Shown here piece after piece: positions 43,873-53,445 of a DNA stretch of 62,902 nucleotides. Location of the stretch: NCBI GenBank assembly GCA_937922005.1, contig CAKZWV010000059.1:1-62902 (forward strand). Direction: 5' to 3'. How positions within the stretch are numbered: position 1 is the first letter of the stretch; each line of letters starts with the position of its first letter. Under the pieces are notes generated by a model. That model ran no database searches and was not told the origin of the DNA. It saw only the letters and a list, made by a program, of their open reading frames with translations. The DNA comes from an uncultured Clostridia bacterium. GTDB taxonomy: Bacteria > Bacillota > Clostridia > Saccharofermentanales > DTU023. Position numbers and translations under genes: made by a program.

Positions 43873-46845
43873 ATGGGATTATTTGATAAGATTTTTGGAA
43901 GCTATTCCGATAAACAGATTAAAAAAATCAAGCCCCTAGTCCAGCAGGTCTTGAACTTGGAGCAGGAATATCGGGGACTCAGTGAGGCGGCCCTGAAAGA
44001 AAAGACTCCCTACCTTAAAGAAAAATTAGCCAGAGGAGCAAGTTTGGATGATATCTTGCCTGAGGCCTTTGCTACGGTCCGGGAGGCCTCCGCTCGGGTC
44101 CTGAATAAACGTCACTACCCCGTCCAGCTCATGGGTGGCACCATCTTGCACCAGGGTCGGATTGCAGAGATGAAGACTGGTGAAGGAAAAACCTTGGTGG
44201 CGACCCTCCCGGTTTACCTCAATGCCTTGGCGGGCAAGGGGGTCCATGTGGTAACGGTTAACGACTACCTGGCTAGCCGTGATAGCGAATGGATGGGGAA
44301 GGTCTACCGCTATCTGGGCCTTTCGGTGGGCCTGATTGTCCACGGGATGGAAAACGCAGAAAAGCGAGTGGCCTACCAGTCAGACCTGACCTATTGCACG
44401 AATAACGAGCTAGGCTTTGATTATTTGCGGGATAACATGGTGACCCACAAGGCTGGCTTGGTTCAAAGAGAATTGAATTTTGCCATCGTCGACGAGGTGG
44501 ATAGTATTTTGATCGATGAGGCTCGGACTCCTTTAATTATTTCCGGGCCCAGCGACAAATCTTCCGAGCTCTATATGATGGCTGACCGCTTTGTTAAGGG
44601 CCTCCGGGCGAAGGTCATTAAGGAGACCGAAAGCAAGGACTTGGATGTCCAAGAGGCTATGGAAGAGGATGCCGATTATATCGTCGATGAGACGGCCCAG
44701 TCGGCAGTTCTGACTACGGCGGGAACAAAAAAGGCAGAAGCTTATTTCCACGTTGAAAACCTCAACGATGCGGCCAACTTTACCCTCAACCACCATATTA
44801 ATAATGCCTTGAAGGCCAACGGGACCATGCACCGGGACAAAGATTATATTGTCTCAGACGGAGAAGTGGTCATCGTTGACGACTTTACAGGGCGTTTGAT
44901 GGAAGGACGCCGTTACAGCAACGGCCTCCACCAGGCCATTGAGGCCAAGGAGGGCGTAACCGTCCAACGGGAAAGCAAGACCTATGCGACCATTACCTTC
45001 CAGAACCTTTTCCGTCTCTACCACAAATTATCCGGCATGACGGGTACGGCCCTAACGGAAGAAGAGGAATTCCAAGGAATTTACCAGCTGGACTGCGTGG
45101 CCATTCCCACCAATAAGCCCATGATCCGTAAGGACTATCCGGATGCCGTCTTCCTAAATGAAAAAGCTAAATTTGATGCGGTGATCCGAGATGTAAGTGA
45201 ACTACATGAAAAGGGCCAGCCAGTCCTCATCGGAACCATCTCCGTTGATAAATCGGAGAAGCTCAGCCAACTCTTTACCCAAGCGGGGATCCCCCACAAT
45301 GTCTTAAATGCCAAGCAGCATGCAAGGGAAGCTGAAATCGTGGCCCAGGCTGGACGGCTGGGGGCTGTGACCATCTCCACCAACATGGCTGGCCGTGGTA
45401 CGGATATTATGCTGGGAGGCAATCCAGAATACATGGCCAAGGAAGAAATGGAGAAACGGGGCTACCTGCCTGAAATTATTGAAGAGGCGGATGCCTATAA
45501 CGAGACTGATAACCCAGCGATTTTAGAAGGCAGAAAGACCTTCCAGGACTTGGTCGAGCATTTTACTGAGGTTACGAAGGATGAAAAAAAGGCTGTGGTG
45601 GATGCAGGTGGCCTCTTTATCATTGGTACGGAACGCCATGAATCCCGCCGAATCGATAACCAGTTGCGGGGCCGGTCTGGCCGTCAGGGCGATCCAGGTG
45701 CTTCTAAGTTCTATATGGCCTTGAGTGATGACCTGATCCGTCTCTTTGGTGGGCAGAGGATTACGAGCATCATGGAGACGGTGGGTATGGATGATGAACA
45801 AGAGATCTCCCATCCCCTCCTATCTCGGACCATTGAATCGGCCCAAAGACGGGTGGAACAAAGCAACTATGGTATCCGCAAGCACGTCCTCCAATACGAT
45901 GACGTTATGAACCAGCAAAGAGAGATCATCTATAAGCAACGTCGGGAAGTCTTGGAAGGCAAAGACTTGCAGGAATATTTTATGAAGAACCTGCAAGCCT
46001 TTATTGACACGACAGTGGATCAGTATGCAAGTCTCGTTGGGGGAGCCGAAGAAAGGCAGCTCCATCTGGAGGAGGCTCTCGATGACGAGTCAAGAGAGAC
46101 TCTTTCTCCGGAAGACATCCAAAAGCGAGAGGCTGAGAGTCTGAGACTCAAACTAGCCGATGAGCTAGGGTCCGATCTAGCTGTTTTAGAAAAACCATTG
46201 AACCTAGAGGATGGAGAGGCCATTCAAAAATTGGTCGATACCCTCAAAGAAGAGGCTACGGCCAAAATTGAGCAAAAGAAAGAAGTCTTGGGTTCTGAAG
46301 ATCTCATGCGGGAACTAGAACGCCGGATCCTCCTTAACACCGTTGATGCCTACTGGATGGAGCATATTGATGAGATGGATACCCTCCGGGATAGCATCGG
46401 GATGCGAGCCTATGCCCAGCATGATCCGGTGGTGGAATACAAGAGAGAGGGGTCGGAACGCTTCAATGATATGTCAGACGGGATCCGCTGGGATAGTTTG
46501 AAGATTCTGATGCGGAGCCGGGTGGCCATGCCTCAAGAAGAAAAAGAAGTCCCAGCCAGCCAACTCAGAGAATCCAGAAAGTCTTCCCAGTCCGCTTATG
46601 GGGAGGCAAAAGCCAGTCGTCCTACTGCCGCTGGGCCTGCTTCTGGCCGCATGGATCAAAATGCCCCCAAGGACATGGATCGTTTGGCGGCGATGCAAGC
46701 CTCAGGTCAGGGAGATGGGCCCCAGCAACCAGTCAGAAAGAAGGCCCTTCCTGGGCGCAATGACCCCTGCTGGTGTGGCAGTGGCAAGAAATACAAGAAT
46801 TGTCACTGGAAGGAAGATAACCAAAACAAGATGGATCCAGCCTAG
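43873..46845 (+). CDS. secA: Preprotein translocase ATPase SecA
   Basis: This is the motor of Sec-dependent export. It has Walker A MKTGEGKT at residues 100-107, the DEAD-like box VDEVDSILIDEARTPL near 210, NMAGRGTDI and RGRSGRQGDPG in the second nucleotide domain. The C-terminal zinc motif is CWCGSGKKYKNCH. MGLFDKIFG at 43873 matches family starts, although the frame is open to 43840 and the ribosome binding site is poor at both. At about 990 residues it is roughly 150 longer than Bacillus SecA, with an insert after MLGGNPE of about 60 residues and a Ser/Gln-rich C-terminal linker. Confidence 0.95.
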   Translation: MGLFDKIFGSYSDKQIKKIKPLVQQVLNLEQEYRGLSEAALKEKTPYLKEKLARGASLDDILPEAFATVREASARVLNKRHYPVQLMGGTILHQGRIAEMKTGEGKTLVATLPVYLNALAGKGVHVVTVNDYLASRDSEWMGKVYRYLGLSVGLIVHGMENAEKRVAYQSDLTYCTNNELGFDYLRDNMVTHKAGLVQRELNFAIVDEVDSILIDEARTPLIISGPSDKSSELYMMADRFVKGLRAKVIKETESKDLDVQEAMEEDADYIVDETAQSAVLTTAGTKKAEAYFHVENLNDAANFTLNHHINNALKANGTMHRDKDYIVSDGEVVIVDDFTGRLMEGRRYSNGLHQAIEAKEGVTVQRESKTYATITFQNLFRLYHKLSGMTGTALTEEEEFQGIYQLDCVAIPTNKPMIRKDYPDAVFLNEKAKFDAVIRDVSELHEKGQPVLIGTISVDKSEKLSQLFTQAGIPHNVLNAKQHAREAEIVAQAGRLGAVTISTNMAGRGTDIMLGGNPEYMAKEEMEKRGYLPEIIEEADAYNETDNPAILEGRKTFQDLVEHFTEVTKDEKKAVVDAGGLFIIGTERHESRRIDNQLRGRSGRQGDPGASKFYMALSDDLIRLFGGQRITSIMETVGMDDEQEISHPLLSRTIESAQRRVEQSNYGIRKHVLQYDDVMNQQREIIYKQRREVLEGKDLQEYFMKNLQAFIDTTVDQYASLVGGAEERQLHLEEALDDESRETLSPEDIQKREAESLRLKLADELGSDLAVLEKPLNLEDGEAIQKLVDTLKEEATAKIEQKKEVLGSEDLMRELERRILLNTVDAYWMEHIDEMDTLRDSIGMRAYAQHDPVVEYKREGSERFNDMSDGIRWDSLKILMRSRVAMPQEEKEVPASQLRESRKSSQSAYGEAKASRPTAAGPASGRMDQNAPKDMDRLAAMQASGQGDGPQQPVRKKALPGRNDPCWCGSGKKYKNCHWKEDNQNKMDPA

Positions 46846-47023
46846 GATGGAGTAGTGAAAGATTCATCCTAGGGATGCTGATAAAGTAAGGCCTAGGGCC
46901 CAAGGGAGAAGCCTGGTCTTGGGGTCGGCTGGGAGAGAGAAAGTTTTTCAGCTGACCTGTTGACTTTTCCCTTTTAATTGGCTAAGATAGGCGAGCAAGC
47001 TTGTAAGAGCTTTGTTGCCTAGT

Positions 47024-47099
47024 GCCGAAGTAGCTCAGTTGGCAGAGCGCATCACTCGTAATGATGAGGCCACGGGTTCGATTCCCGTCATCGGCTCCA
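47024..47099 (+). tRNA. tRNA-Thr (anticodon CGT)
   Basis: The 76-base gene has a complete cloverleaf with CCA encoded. The D-arm AGCTCAGTTGGCAGAGC, the anticodon loop ACTCGTAA (anticodon CGT, reading ACG) and the T-arm GGGTTCGATTCCC are clear. The acceptor stem has one A-A mismatch at position 6-67. Confidence 0.95.
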
Positions 47100-47107
47100 T
47101 ATTTTCT

Positions 47108-47134
47108 AGCAGGGGTTTCCCCTGCTTTTTTTTT
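47108..47134 (+). terminator. Terminator after tRNA-Thr
   Basis: AGCAGGG and CCCTGCT form a stem around GTTT, followed by a run of nine T. Confidence 0.92.
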
Positions 47135-47231
47135 ATCGTGGGGAATCCCTGGCTTCATCAAGGGCTCTTCCCCCACTTTTTTACACATATACTTAGGGGG
47201 GGGTACCTGGATGGCAATTGGGAGGATGAAG

Positions 47232-48443
47232 ATGAAAAAACTAGGACTATTACCGAGACTTGTTTTGGGCATTGTCCTGGGCATGGTCATAGGCTACTGG
47301 GGCCCCGTGTGGATAGTGCGAAGCCTGGTAACCTTCAATGGATTATTTGGCAACTTTTTAAATTTTGTTATTCCCTTGATTATCATGGGTTTTGTCATTC
47401 CGGGTATTGCCGACCTGGGCAAGGAGGCTGGGAAGACCTTGGCCATTACGGCAGCATTGGCCTATCTTTCGACCGTGGCCTTTGGGGTGGCGACATACCT
47501 AACGGGGCAGGTCGTTTTACCGCATTTTATTACGAAGGGAGCTATCTCCTTTAATCCTGATCAAAATGCGGCCAAGCTTTTAGAGCCTTTCTTTTCTTCG
47601 CCTATGGAGCCCATTTTTTCTGTGACGACGGCCCTCATCCTCTCTTTTATCCTGGGAGTGGGCATTGCAGCCTGTGAGGCCCAGGCTCTGAAAAAGGGAG
47701 TCCATGAATTCGCTGATATTATTACTAAACTAATCGCTTCGATCATCATCCCCTTTCTTCCTGTGCATATTGCTGGAATATTTGCCAATATGACTTTTCA
47801 AAGAACGGTTTTTGTGGTACTTTCGGTCTTTTCTAAGGTCTTTGTAATGGTCATTCTCCTCCACTGGGCGACGATTTTGATCCAATACGGGCTTGCCAGT
47901 GCTATTGGCGGTGGAAGTGTGTGGAGCAAGTTGAGGACGATTTTCCCTGCTTATATGACGGCCATCGGGACCCAATCTTCTGCTGCAACCATCCCGGTTA
48001 CCCTCAGGCAGACCTACAAAATGGGGGTCAATAAGGGGATTGCCGACTTTGTGATCCCCCTTTGTGCTACCATCCATCTCTCTGGGTCAACCATTACCTT
48101 GACCTCTTGCACCATGGCCATTCTCATGCTCCAAGGGGCGGATGTGTCCTTTGCCAAAATTTTCCTTTTCATCCTCATGCTTGGCGTCACTATGGTAGCA
48201 GCACCAGGGGTGCCGGGTGGGGCAGTTATGGCGGCTCTTGGCATCCTCCAGTCGATGTTAGCCTTCACAGAGCCCATGACGGCGCTCATTATTGCCCTCT
48301 ATGTGGCCCAGGATTCTTTCGGAACGGCCTGTAATGTCACCGGAGATGCGGCCATTGCCTGTATCGTCAATAAGATTCATGGCTATACGTTAGATCCCAA
48401 GGCAAACGAGGAGTATATTGAAGATTTTAATACAGCAGAGTAA
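47232..48443 (+). CDS. Dicarboxylate/amino acid:cation symporter (DAACS)
   Basis: This 403-residue membrane protein is of the glutamate/aspartate/neutral amino acid symporter family. It has the hairpin motif QSSAATIPVT, the APGVPGGAVMAAL segment and the substrate-binding helix DSFGTACNVTGDAAIACI. The Arg of that helix that binds a side-chain carboxylate in GltPh (R397 region, GRTxxNVTGD) is Gly here, so a neutral amino acid or another substrate is more likely than glutamate. The start at 47232 follows GGAGG; longer frames run through tRNA-Thr and are not real. Confidence 0.88.
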   Translation: MKKLGLLPRLVLGIVLGMVIGYWGPVWIVRSLVTFNGLFGNFLNFVIPLIIMGFVIPGIADLGKEAGKTLAITAALAYLSTVAFGVATYLTGQVVLPHFITKGAISFNPDQNAAKLLEPFFSSPMEPIFSVTTALILSFILGVGIAACEAQALKKGVHEFADIITKLIASIIIPFLPVHIAGIFANMTFQRTVFVVLSVFSKVFVMVILLHWATILIQYGLASAIGGGSVWSKLRTIFPAYMTAIGTQSSAATIPVTLRQTYKMGVNKGIADFVIPLCATIHLSGSTITLTSCTMAILMLQGADVSFAKIFLFILMLGVTMVAAPGVPGGAVMAALGILQSMLAFTEPMTALIIALYVAQDSFGTACNVTGDAAIACIVNKIHGYTLDPKANEEYIEDFNTAE

Positions 48444-48525
48444 GAAAGAACAAAGAAATAGATAAATTAAAAATCGCAAAAAAGAACCCCAGAAAAATCG
48501 ACAACAAAACCTCAGAAAAAATAGA

Positions 48526-48573
48526 AAAACCCCAGAAGTGGACGATCCATCCATTTCTGGGGTTTCTTTTTAT
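48526..48573. terminator. Bidirectional terminator after the symporter gene
   Basis: AAACCCCAGAA and TTTCTGGGGTTT form a long stem, with A-runs and T-runs on both sides. It can also end tkt transcription reaching it from the right. Confidence 0.85.
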
Positions 48574-48580
48574 TCTATCT

Positions 48581-48652
48581 AGTCAGCGCATTAGCCAGTG
48601 CGTTAGTCAGTGCATTAGTCAGCGCATTAGTCAGTGCGTTAGCTAGTGCAAT
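48581..48652. repeat. 12-bp tandem repeat, six units, between symporter and tkt
   Basis: Six contiguous units related to AGTCAGCGCATT vary only at C/T and A/G positions. It has the same unit length and copy number as the array at 6109-6180 but a different sequence. It is not part of a recognisable gene. Confidence 0.88.
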
Positions 48653-48748
48653 GGCGGATCTCGGTTGATATCTGCATATATTAGCGAATGAGAGTAGCTT
48701 TCTACGACGCTTGTTAGCCTTGCGCAAACCGGAGTCGACCGGCCTTCC

Positions 48749-50806
48749 CTAGGACAATTTGAGATAATCAGTAACTTTTGCCAAAACGGCTTGGGGGGTC
48801 AAGCCATATTTTTCAAAGAGGACCGGCCCAGGTGCCGAAGCACCAAAGTGGTTGATGCCAATGGCAAGGCCCTGGAGACCAATCCACTGGTACCAGGGGA
48901 GGGTTGAACCAGCCTCTAGGGAGACCCGGTGGATGACGGAAGAGGGGAGAAGGGCCTCTAGGTAGGCAGGGTCTGCAGCTATGGTCTCCTGGAAACGCTC
49001 CATGGAGGGCATGGAGATGACTCGGACGGACCAGTCAGGATGGGCTGCCATGAAATCTTCTTTCACCTGCAAGGCCAGGCTCACTTCAGACCCGGCGGCC
49101 AGGAGCAGGAGGGCCTTATCTGGCTGGAATCCTGCCCCCGTCTTGTCAAAGTCGGACACAATATAGGCCCCCTTATCAAAGTCTTCATAGGAGACCTCGG
49201 CGGGTAGGACGGGCAGGCTCTGCCGACTGAGGACGAGAACCGTGGGCCGGTCAGTGGTATGCAAGGCTGAAATCCAGGCCCTGGCCGTCTCTTCGAGGTT
49301 GGCAGGTCTAAAGACTTGGATGTTGGGAATGGTCCTGAGCCCAGTCAACTGCTCAATGGGCTCATGGGTAGGTCCATCCTCGCCGACGCCAATACTATCA
49401 TGGGTCAGGATATAAATGACCGGCAGGTTCATGAGAGAAGACATCCGAATAGCTGGCTTCAAATAATCCGAAAAGACAAAGAAGGTAGCACAGTAGGGAC
49501 GCAGACCTTGGTAGAGGGCCATCCCGTTGGAGGCCGCTGCCATGGCAAATTCCCGGACCCCGTAGTGGACATTCCGGCCTAGGCGGTTGTCAACGGCAAA
49601 GAAGGGCACATCATCCATAATGGTCTGATTGGAGGGACCGAGGTCAGCCGACCCGCCCAGGAGGCCTGGATGGGCCTTGGCCAGGATCTGCAAAATCTGA
49701 TGCGATGAAGTCCGAGTGGCTACAGGCTTCTCCTGGGTCAGGGCCTTCAGTTGTTCTTCGACCCCTTGGAGGGCCTTGGGACTGCCCGCTAAGAGATCTT
49801 CCAATTCGGCTGCCAACTGGGGATTTTCCTTGGCCCAGCTGTCATAGACCTCCTGCCAGGCGGCCTCTTTTTGGGCCCCTTCCTCTTGAATCTTCCCCAA
49901 ATACTCCCGCACATCTTCCGGCACGGTAAAGGGGGGCAAGGAACTATCCCAACCTAAATTTTCCTTGGTCTTTTTCGTATTTTCTGGACCAAGAGGGGCT
50001 CCATGGGTTTTTTCCGAGCCTTCTAAGGGCGATCCGTAGCCGATCTTGGTGTGGGCAATAATGAGGGTCGGTTTGTTTTTCTCAGCCTTAGCAAAGTTGA
50101 GCGCACTGGCCAGGCGATCGATGTCATTTCCGTCTTGAATCTGCAGGACCTGCCAGTGATAGGCCTCAAAGCGTTGGACAATATCTTCTGTGAAGGCAAG
50201 GTCTGTAGAGCCCTCGATGCTAATCTCATTGCGATCATAAATGGTAATGATCTTTCCCAGACCCAGGTGACCAGCGAGGGAACAGGCTTCATGGGAAATC
50301 CCTTCCATCAAGCACCCGTCTCCGGTGAGTACATAGATATTGTGGTCAAAGATCTTATGATCTGGCGTGTTGAATTTTGCAGCCAAATATTCCTCGGCCA
50401 TGGCCATGCCTACTGCCATCGATATGCCCTGTCCCAGGGGGCCGGTGGAGACTTCTACCCCAGATGTTACCCCATATTCTGGGTGGCCAGGACACTTGGA
50501 ACCCCACTGACGGAAGTTTTTGAGCTCGTCAAGGGGTAGGTCAAAACCAAAGTGATGTAAAATGGAATATAGCAGGGGGCTAGCGTGGCCGGCGCTGAGA
50601 ACAAAACGATCCCGGTTGAGCCACATTGGATTTTTGGGATTATAGTTCATATGATAGGCATAGACCTGATAGAGCATAGCAGCAGCGCCCAAGCTCATGC
50701 CAGGGTGGCCAGAGTTGGCGGCTTCAATCTCATCCAGGGCTAAGGCCCGGATGGAAGTGATGGCCTTGGCATCCAAGGCCTGGTTCTTCCGTAAATTACG
50801 TGTCAT
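48749..50806 (-). CDS. tkt: Transketolase
   Basis: This thiamine-diphosphate enzyme of the non-oxidative pentose phosphate pathway transfers two-carbon units. The 685-residue single-chain form has SGHPGMSLGAA near residue 30, the ThDP-binding GDGCLMEG...N motif (GDGCLMEGISHEA, with YDRNEIS following) near 155-190, and the transketolase signature around EFAMAAASNGMALY, with DSIGVGEDGPTHEPIEQL. Start at 50806 is chosen because GGGAGGG lies just upstream. It shares the cofactor made from the thi genes. Confidence 0.95.
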   Translation of the reverse strand: MTRNLRKNQALDAKAITSIRALALDEIEAANSGHPGMSLGAAAMLYQVYAYHMNYNPKNPMWLNRDRFVLSAGHASPLLYSILHHFGFDLPLDELKNFRQWGSKCPGHPEYGVTSGVEVSTGPLGQGISMAVGMAMAEEYLAAKFNTPDHKIFDHNIYVLTGDGCLMEGISHEACSLAGHLGLGKIITIYDRNEISIEGSTDLAFTEDIVQRFEAYHWQVLQIQDGNDIDRLASALNFAKAEKNKPTLIIAHTKIGYGSPLEGSEKTHGAPLGPENTKKTKENLGWDSSLPPFTVPEDVREYLGKIQEEGAQKEAAWQEVYDSWAKENPQLAAELEDLLAGSPKALQGVEEQLKALTQEKPVATRTSSHQILQILAKAHPGLLGGSADLGPSNQTIMDDVPFFAVDNRLGRNVHYGVREFAMAAASNGMALYQGLRPYCATFFVFSDYLKPAIRMSSLMNLPVIYILTHDSIGVGEDGPTHEPIEQLTGLRTIPNIQVFRPANLEETARAWISALHTTDRPTVLVLSRQSLPVLPAEVSYEDFDKGAYIVSDFDKTGAGFQPDKALLLLAAGSEVSLALQVKEDFMAAHPDWSVRVISMPSMERFQETIAADPAYLEALLPSSVIHRVSLEAGSTLPWYQWIGLQGLAIGINHFGASAPGPVLFEKYGLTPQAVLAKVTDYLKLS

Positions 50807-50942
50807 CTTACCCTCCCTTTTTAGATGGGACTTCCCCATCAGGGAAGCCATATGATGCCCACCTATGATAGCAAATGCCAGACCATTTTAAAATGAAGCG
50901 AGCGGCCTCGGATTTACTGTTGGCTTTTTCCTCTACTTTTCA

Positions 50943-50971
50943 TTCCCAAAATTTTGAAAAAATGATAAAAT
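50943..50971 (+). promoter_or_regulatory. Possible promoter of the nfnAB operon
   Basis: TTCCCA (50943-50948) and TAAAAT (50966-50971) are 17 bases apart in an AT-rich stretch. The 312-base gap from tkt to nfnA holds this, a roughly 150-base leader with no recognised structure, and GAGGAG before the ATG. Confidence 0.45.
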
Positions 50972-51118
50972 CAAAATGCTGCCTTACGGCCTAGTTCATA
51001 ACCGCTTAAGGCACGGGGCTTGGGAAGGTCAAATAGGAGAAATGGGGTGCCCCTTTTCTTTGCTTGCGAAAATCTCGGATTTCCTACCTTGTCCCAAATC
51101 ATCAAGTGAGGAGATAGC

Positions 51119-51991
51119 ATGTTTCAAGTTTTGTCAAAAAAGGATTTGAATCAAGAGAGCGTAATGATGGAGATCGAAGCGCCATTGATTGCAAAAAAAG
51201 CAAAACCCGGCCAATTTATCATTTTCCGGGTCCACGAAAATAGTGAGAGAATTCCCTTGACCATTGCCGGTGTTGATCCAGAACGAGGGGCCGTCAAGAT
51301 CATTTTTCAAAAGGTAGGCAAGGGGACCATTGAATTAGGGCAAAAACAGCCTGGCGACAGTATCCAGGACTTTGTAGGCCCCCTAGGACATCCTTCCCCC
51401 TTGGATGGCTATCAGGGCAAGCGGGTAGCCGTTCTTGGCGGAGGTTTGGGCGTGGCCATTGCCTACCCCCAGGCCATTTATTTGCATAAGACGGGGGCCC
51501 TAGTTGACCTCATGGTCGGCTTCCGTAATACCGACGTCATTATCTTGAAGGATGATTTGGAAGCAGCCTCAGATCGTTTTTATTTGATCACCGATGATGG
51601 GTCTTCGGGGAAGAAGGGTTTTGTCACCAATCTCTTGGCTGAGCGCCTCGAAGCTGGTGACCATTATGACCTCGTGATTGCCATCGGGCCCATGGGGATG
51701 ATGAAGGCCGTCTGTGATTTAACAGCTAAGTATAACGTACCTACCATGGTCAGTATGAACACCATTATGGTGGATGGCACTGGGATGTGCGGAAGCTGCC
51801 GGGTGACCGTCGGGGGAAAAGTAAAATTTGCCTGCGTCGATGGACCTGATTTTGATGGCCACCAGATTGACTTTGACGAGGCCATGAAGCGGTCTCGAGC
51901 CTATCGGCCTAAAGAATTATCGAATAAAGATCATTATTGCAAGTTGCTCGCCGAGGCTGATCACGCCCAAGGTCAATCTGCATCAAAGTAA
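51119..51991 (+). CDS. nfnA: NfnA, small subunit of bifurcating ferredoxin-NADP transhydrogenase
   Basis: This 290-residue protein is of the ferredoxin-NADP reductase-like family and carries FAD and a 2Fe-2S cluster. It has the FAD motif ERIPLTIAG near residues 43-51 and the nucleotide motif LGGGLGVAIAYP near 108. The cysteines are in GMCGSCRVTVGGKVKFACVDGP near residues 221-242. Paired with the next gene it catalyses electron bifurcation between NADH, NADPH and ferredoxin in fermenting anaerobes. Confidence 0.92.
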   Translation: MFQVLSKKDLNQESVMMEIEAPLIAKKAKPGQFIIFRVHENSERIPLTIAGVDPERGAVKIIFQKVGKGTIELGQKQPGDSIQDFVGPLGHPSPLDGYQGKRVAVLGGGLGVAIAYPQAIYLHKTGALVDLMVGFRNTDVIILKDDLEAASDRFYLITDDGSSGKKGFVTNLLAERLEAGDHYDLVIAIGPMGMMKAVCDLTAKYNVPTMVSMNTIMVDGTGMCGSCRVTVGGKVKFACVDGPDFDGHQIDFDEAMKRSRAYRPKELSNKDHYCKLLAEADHAQGQSASK

Positions 51992-52008
51992 GGTGGAGGG
52001 AAGAAACA

Positions 52009-53445
52009 ATGTCAGAAAAAGAAACCAATCAGGTCGCAAGACCCAAGAGAAATATGTCCCTCACCAAGGTTCCCATGCCCGAGCAGGATCCCCAGGTCCG
52101 CAACAAGAATTTTAAGGAAGTAGCCCTCGGCTATACCGTCGAAATGGCCCAAGAAGAGGCCCTGCGCTGTCTCCATTGCAAGCATCGTCCTTGCGTCAGC
52201 GGTTGTCCCGTTGAAGTCAAGATTCCTGACTTTATTGCCCATATTACTGAAGGCGACTTCCGAGGGGCCTATCAGACCATTACTTCGACAAATAGTCTAC
52301 CTGCCATCTGCGGTAGGGTCTGCCCCCAAGAGTCCCAGTGCGAGGAGCGTTGCGTCCGTGGTATTAAAGGCGAGCCGGTAGGTATTGGCCGACTCGAACG
52401 TTTTGTGGCCGACTACCAGATGGCCCATGGGGACCCCATCCCCGTAGACATCAAACCCAATGGCCATAAGGTGGCGATTGTGGGTTCAGGGCCTGCAGGC
52501 TTAAGCTGCGCTGGAGACCTGGCGAAGAAAGGCTACGATGTGACCATTTACGAAGCCTTTCACGTAGCAGGCGGGGTTTTGATGTATGGGATCCCCGAGT
52601 TCCGTCTGCCCAAAGATCTGGTCCAAAAGGAAATTGCTGAAGTAAAAGCCTTAGGGGTCAAAATCAAGACCAACATGGTTATTGGCCGGGTCTTGTCCTT
52701 GGATGATTTGATCCAGGAGGGGGGCTATGAGGCCATCTTTATTGGGTCTGGTGCTGGTTTACCCCGTTTTATGGATATTCCAGGAGAATCCCTCAATAAC
52801 GTCTATTCAGCCAATGAGTACCTAACCAGGATCAATCTCATGGGAGCCTGGAAAAAAGACAGCGAGACCCCGGTTAATACCGGCAAGAGCGTGGCAGTCG
52901 TGGGAGGCGGAAACGTGGCCATGGACGCTGCTCGGTCTGCCAAGCGGATGGGGGCCGAAAAGGTCTACATCGTCTACCGGAGAGGCGAGGAAGAACTTCC
53001 TGCCCGGGCTGAGGAGATCGGCCACGCCAAGGAGGAAGGGATTATTTTCTACCTCCTTCACAATCCTGTTGAGATCTTGGGCGACGACCAAGGCTGGGTT
53101 AAAGGAATGAAAGTCATTCGGATGGAACTTGGCGAACCCGATGCATCTGGCCGGAGACGGCCCGTTCCTGTCCCTGGGGCTGAGGAAGTCCTGGATGTGG
53201 ATACGGTCATCATTGCCATTGGGCAGTCCCCTAACCCCTTGCTCCGCCAGACAACCCCTGACCTCAAGTGTGCGGATTGGGGCGGCATTGTAGTCAATGA
53301 AGAGACCCTGGCGACCACCAAAGCTGGAGTTTATGCGGGTGGTGATGCTGTCACCGGTGCCGCTACAGTAATTTTGGCTGCAGGAGCTGGCCGCCAGGCT
53401 GCCGCTTCGATTGACGCCTATTTGAAGAACAAGAATCAAGAATAG
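52009..53445 (+). CDS. nfnB: NfnB, large subunit of bifurcating ferredoxin-NADP transhydrogenase
   Basis: This 478-residue flavoprotein is related to glutamate synthase small chain (GltD). Its N-terminal 4Fe-4S cysteines are in CLHCKHRPCVSGCPVE and CGRVCPQESQCEERC. The FAD site is VAIVGSGPAGLSCAGDLAKKGYDV near residue 150, and the NADPH site is VAVVGGGNVAMDAARSAKRMGA near 300. Its position 17 bases after nfnA identifies it as NfnB rather than a glutamate synthase subunit, since no gltB is present. Both Nfn and Pnt being present gives two routes to balance NAD and NADP pools. Confidence 0.92.
   Translation: MSEKETNQVARPKRNMSLTKVPMPEQDPQVRNKNFKEVALGYTVEMAQEEALRCLHCKHRPCVSGCPVEVKIPDFIAHITEGDFRGAYQTITSTNSLPAICGRVCPQESQCEERCVRGIKGEPVGIGRLERFVADYQMAHGDPIPVDIKPNGHKVAIVGSGPAGLSCAGDLAKKGYDVTIYEAFHVAGGVLMYGIPEFRLPKDLVQKEIAEVKALGVKIKTNMVIGRVLSLDDLIQEGGYEAIFIGSGAGLPRFMDIPGESLNNVYSANEYLTRINLMGAWKKDSETPVNTGKSVAVVGGGNVAMDAARSAKRMGAEKVYIVYRRGEEELPARAEEIGHAKEEGIIFYLLHNPVEILGDDQGWVKGMKVIRMELGEPDASGRRRPVPVPGAEEVLDVDTVIIAIGQSPNPLLRQTTPDLKCADWGGIVVNEETLATTKAGVYAGGDAVTGAATVILAAGAGRQAAASIDAYLKNKNQE

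Noticed and set aside
47012..47554. ORFs running through tRNA-Thr and into the symporter
   Set aside because: They include the tRNA and its terminator; the symporter frame with GGAGG and ATG at 47232 is the real one.
52009..53445. Glutamate synthase small subunit
   Set aside because: It lies next to nfnA and no large glutamate synthase subunit is nearby, so NfnB is the better call.
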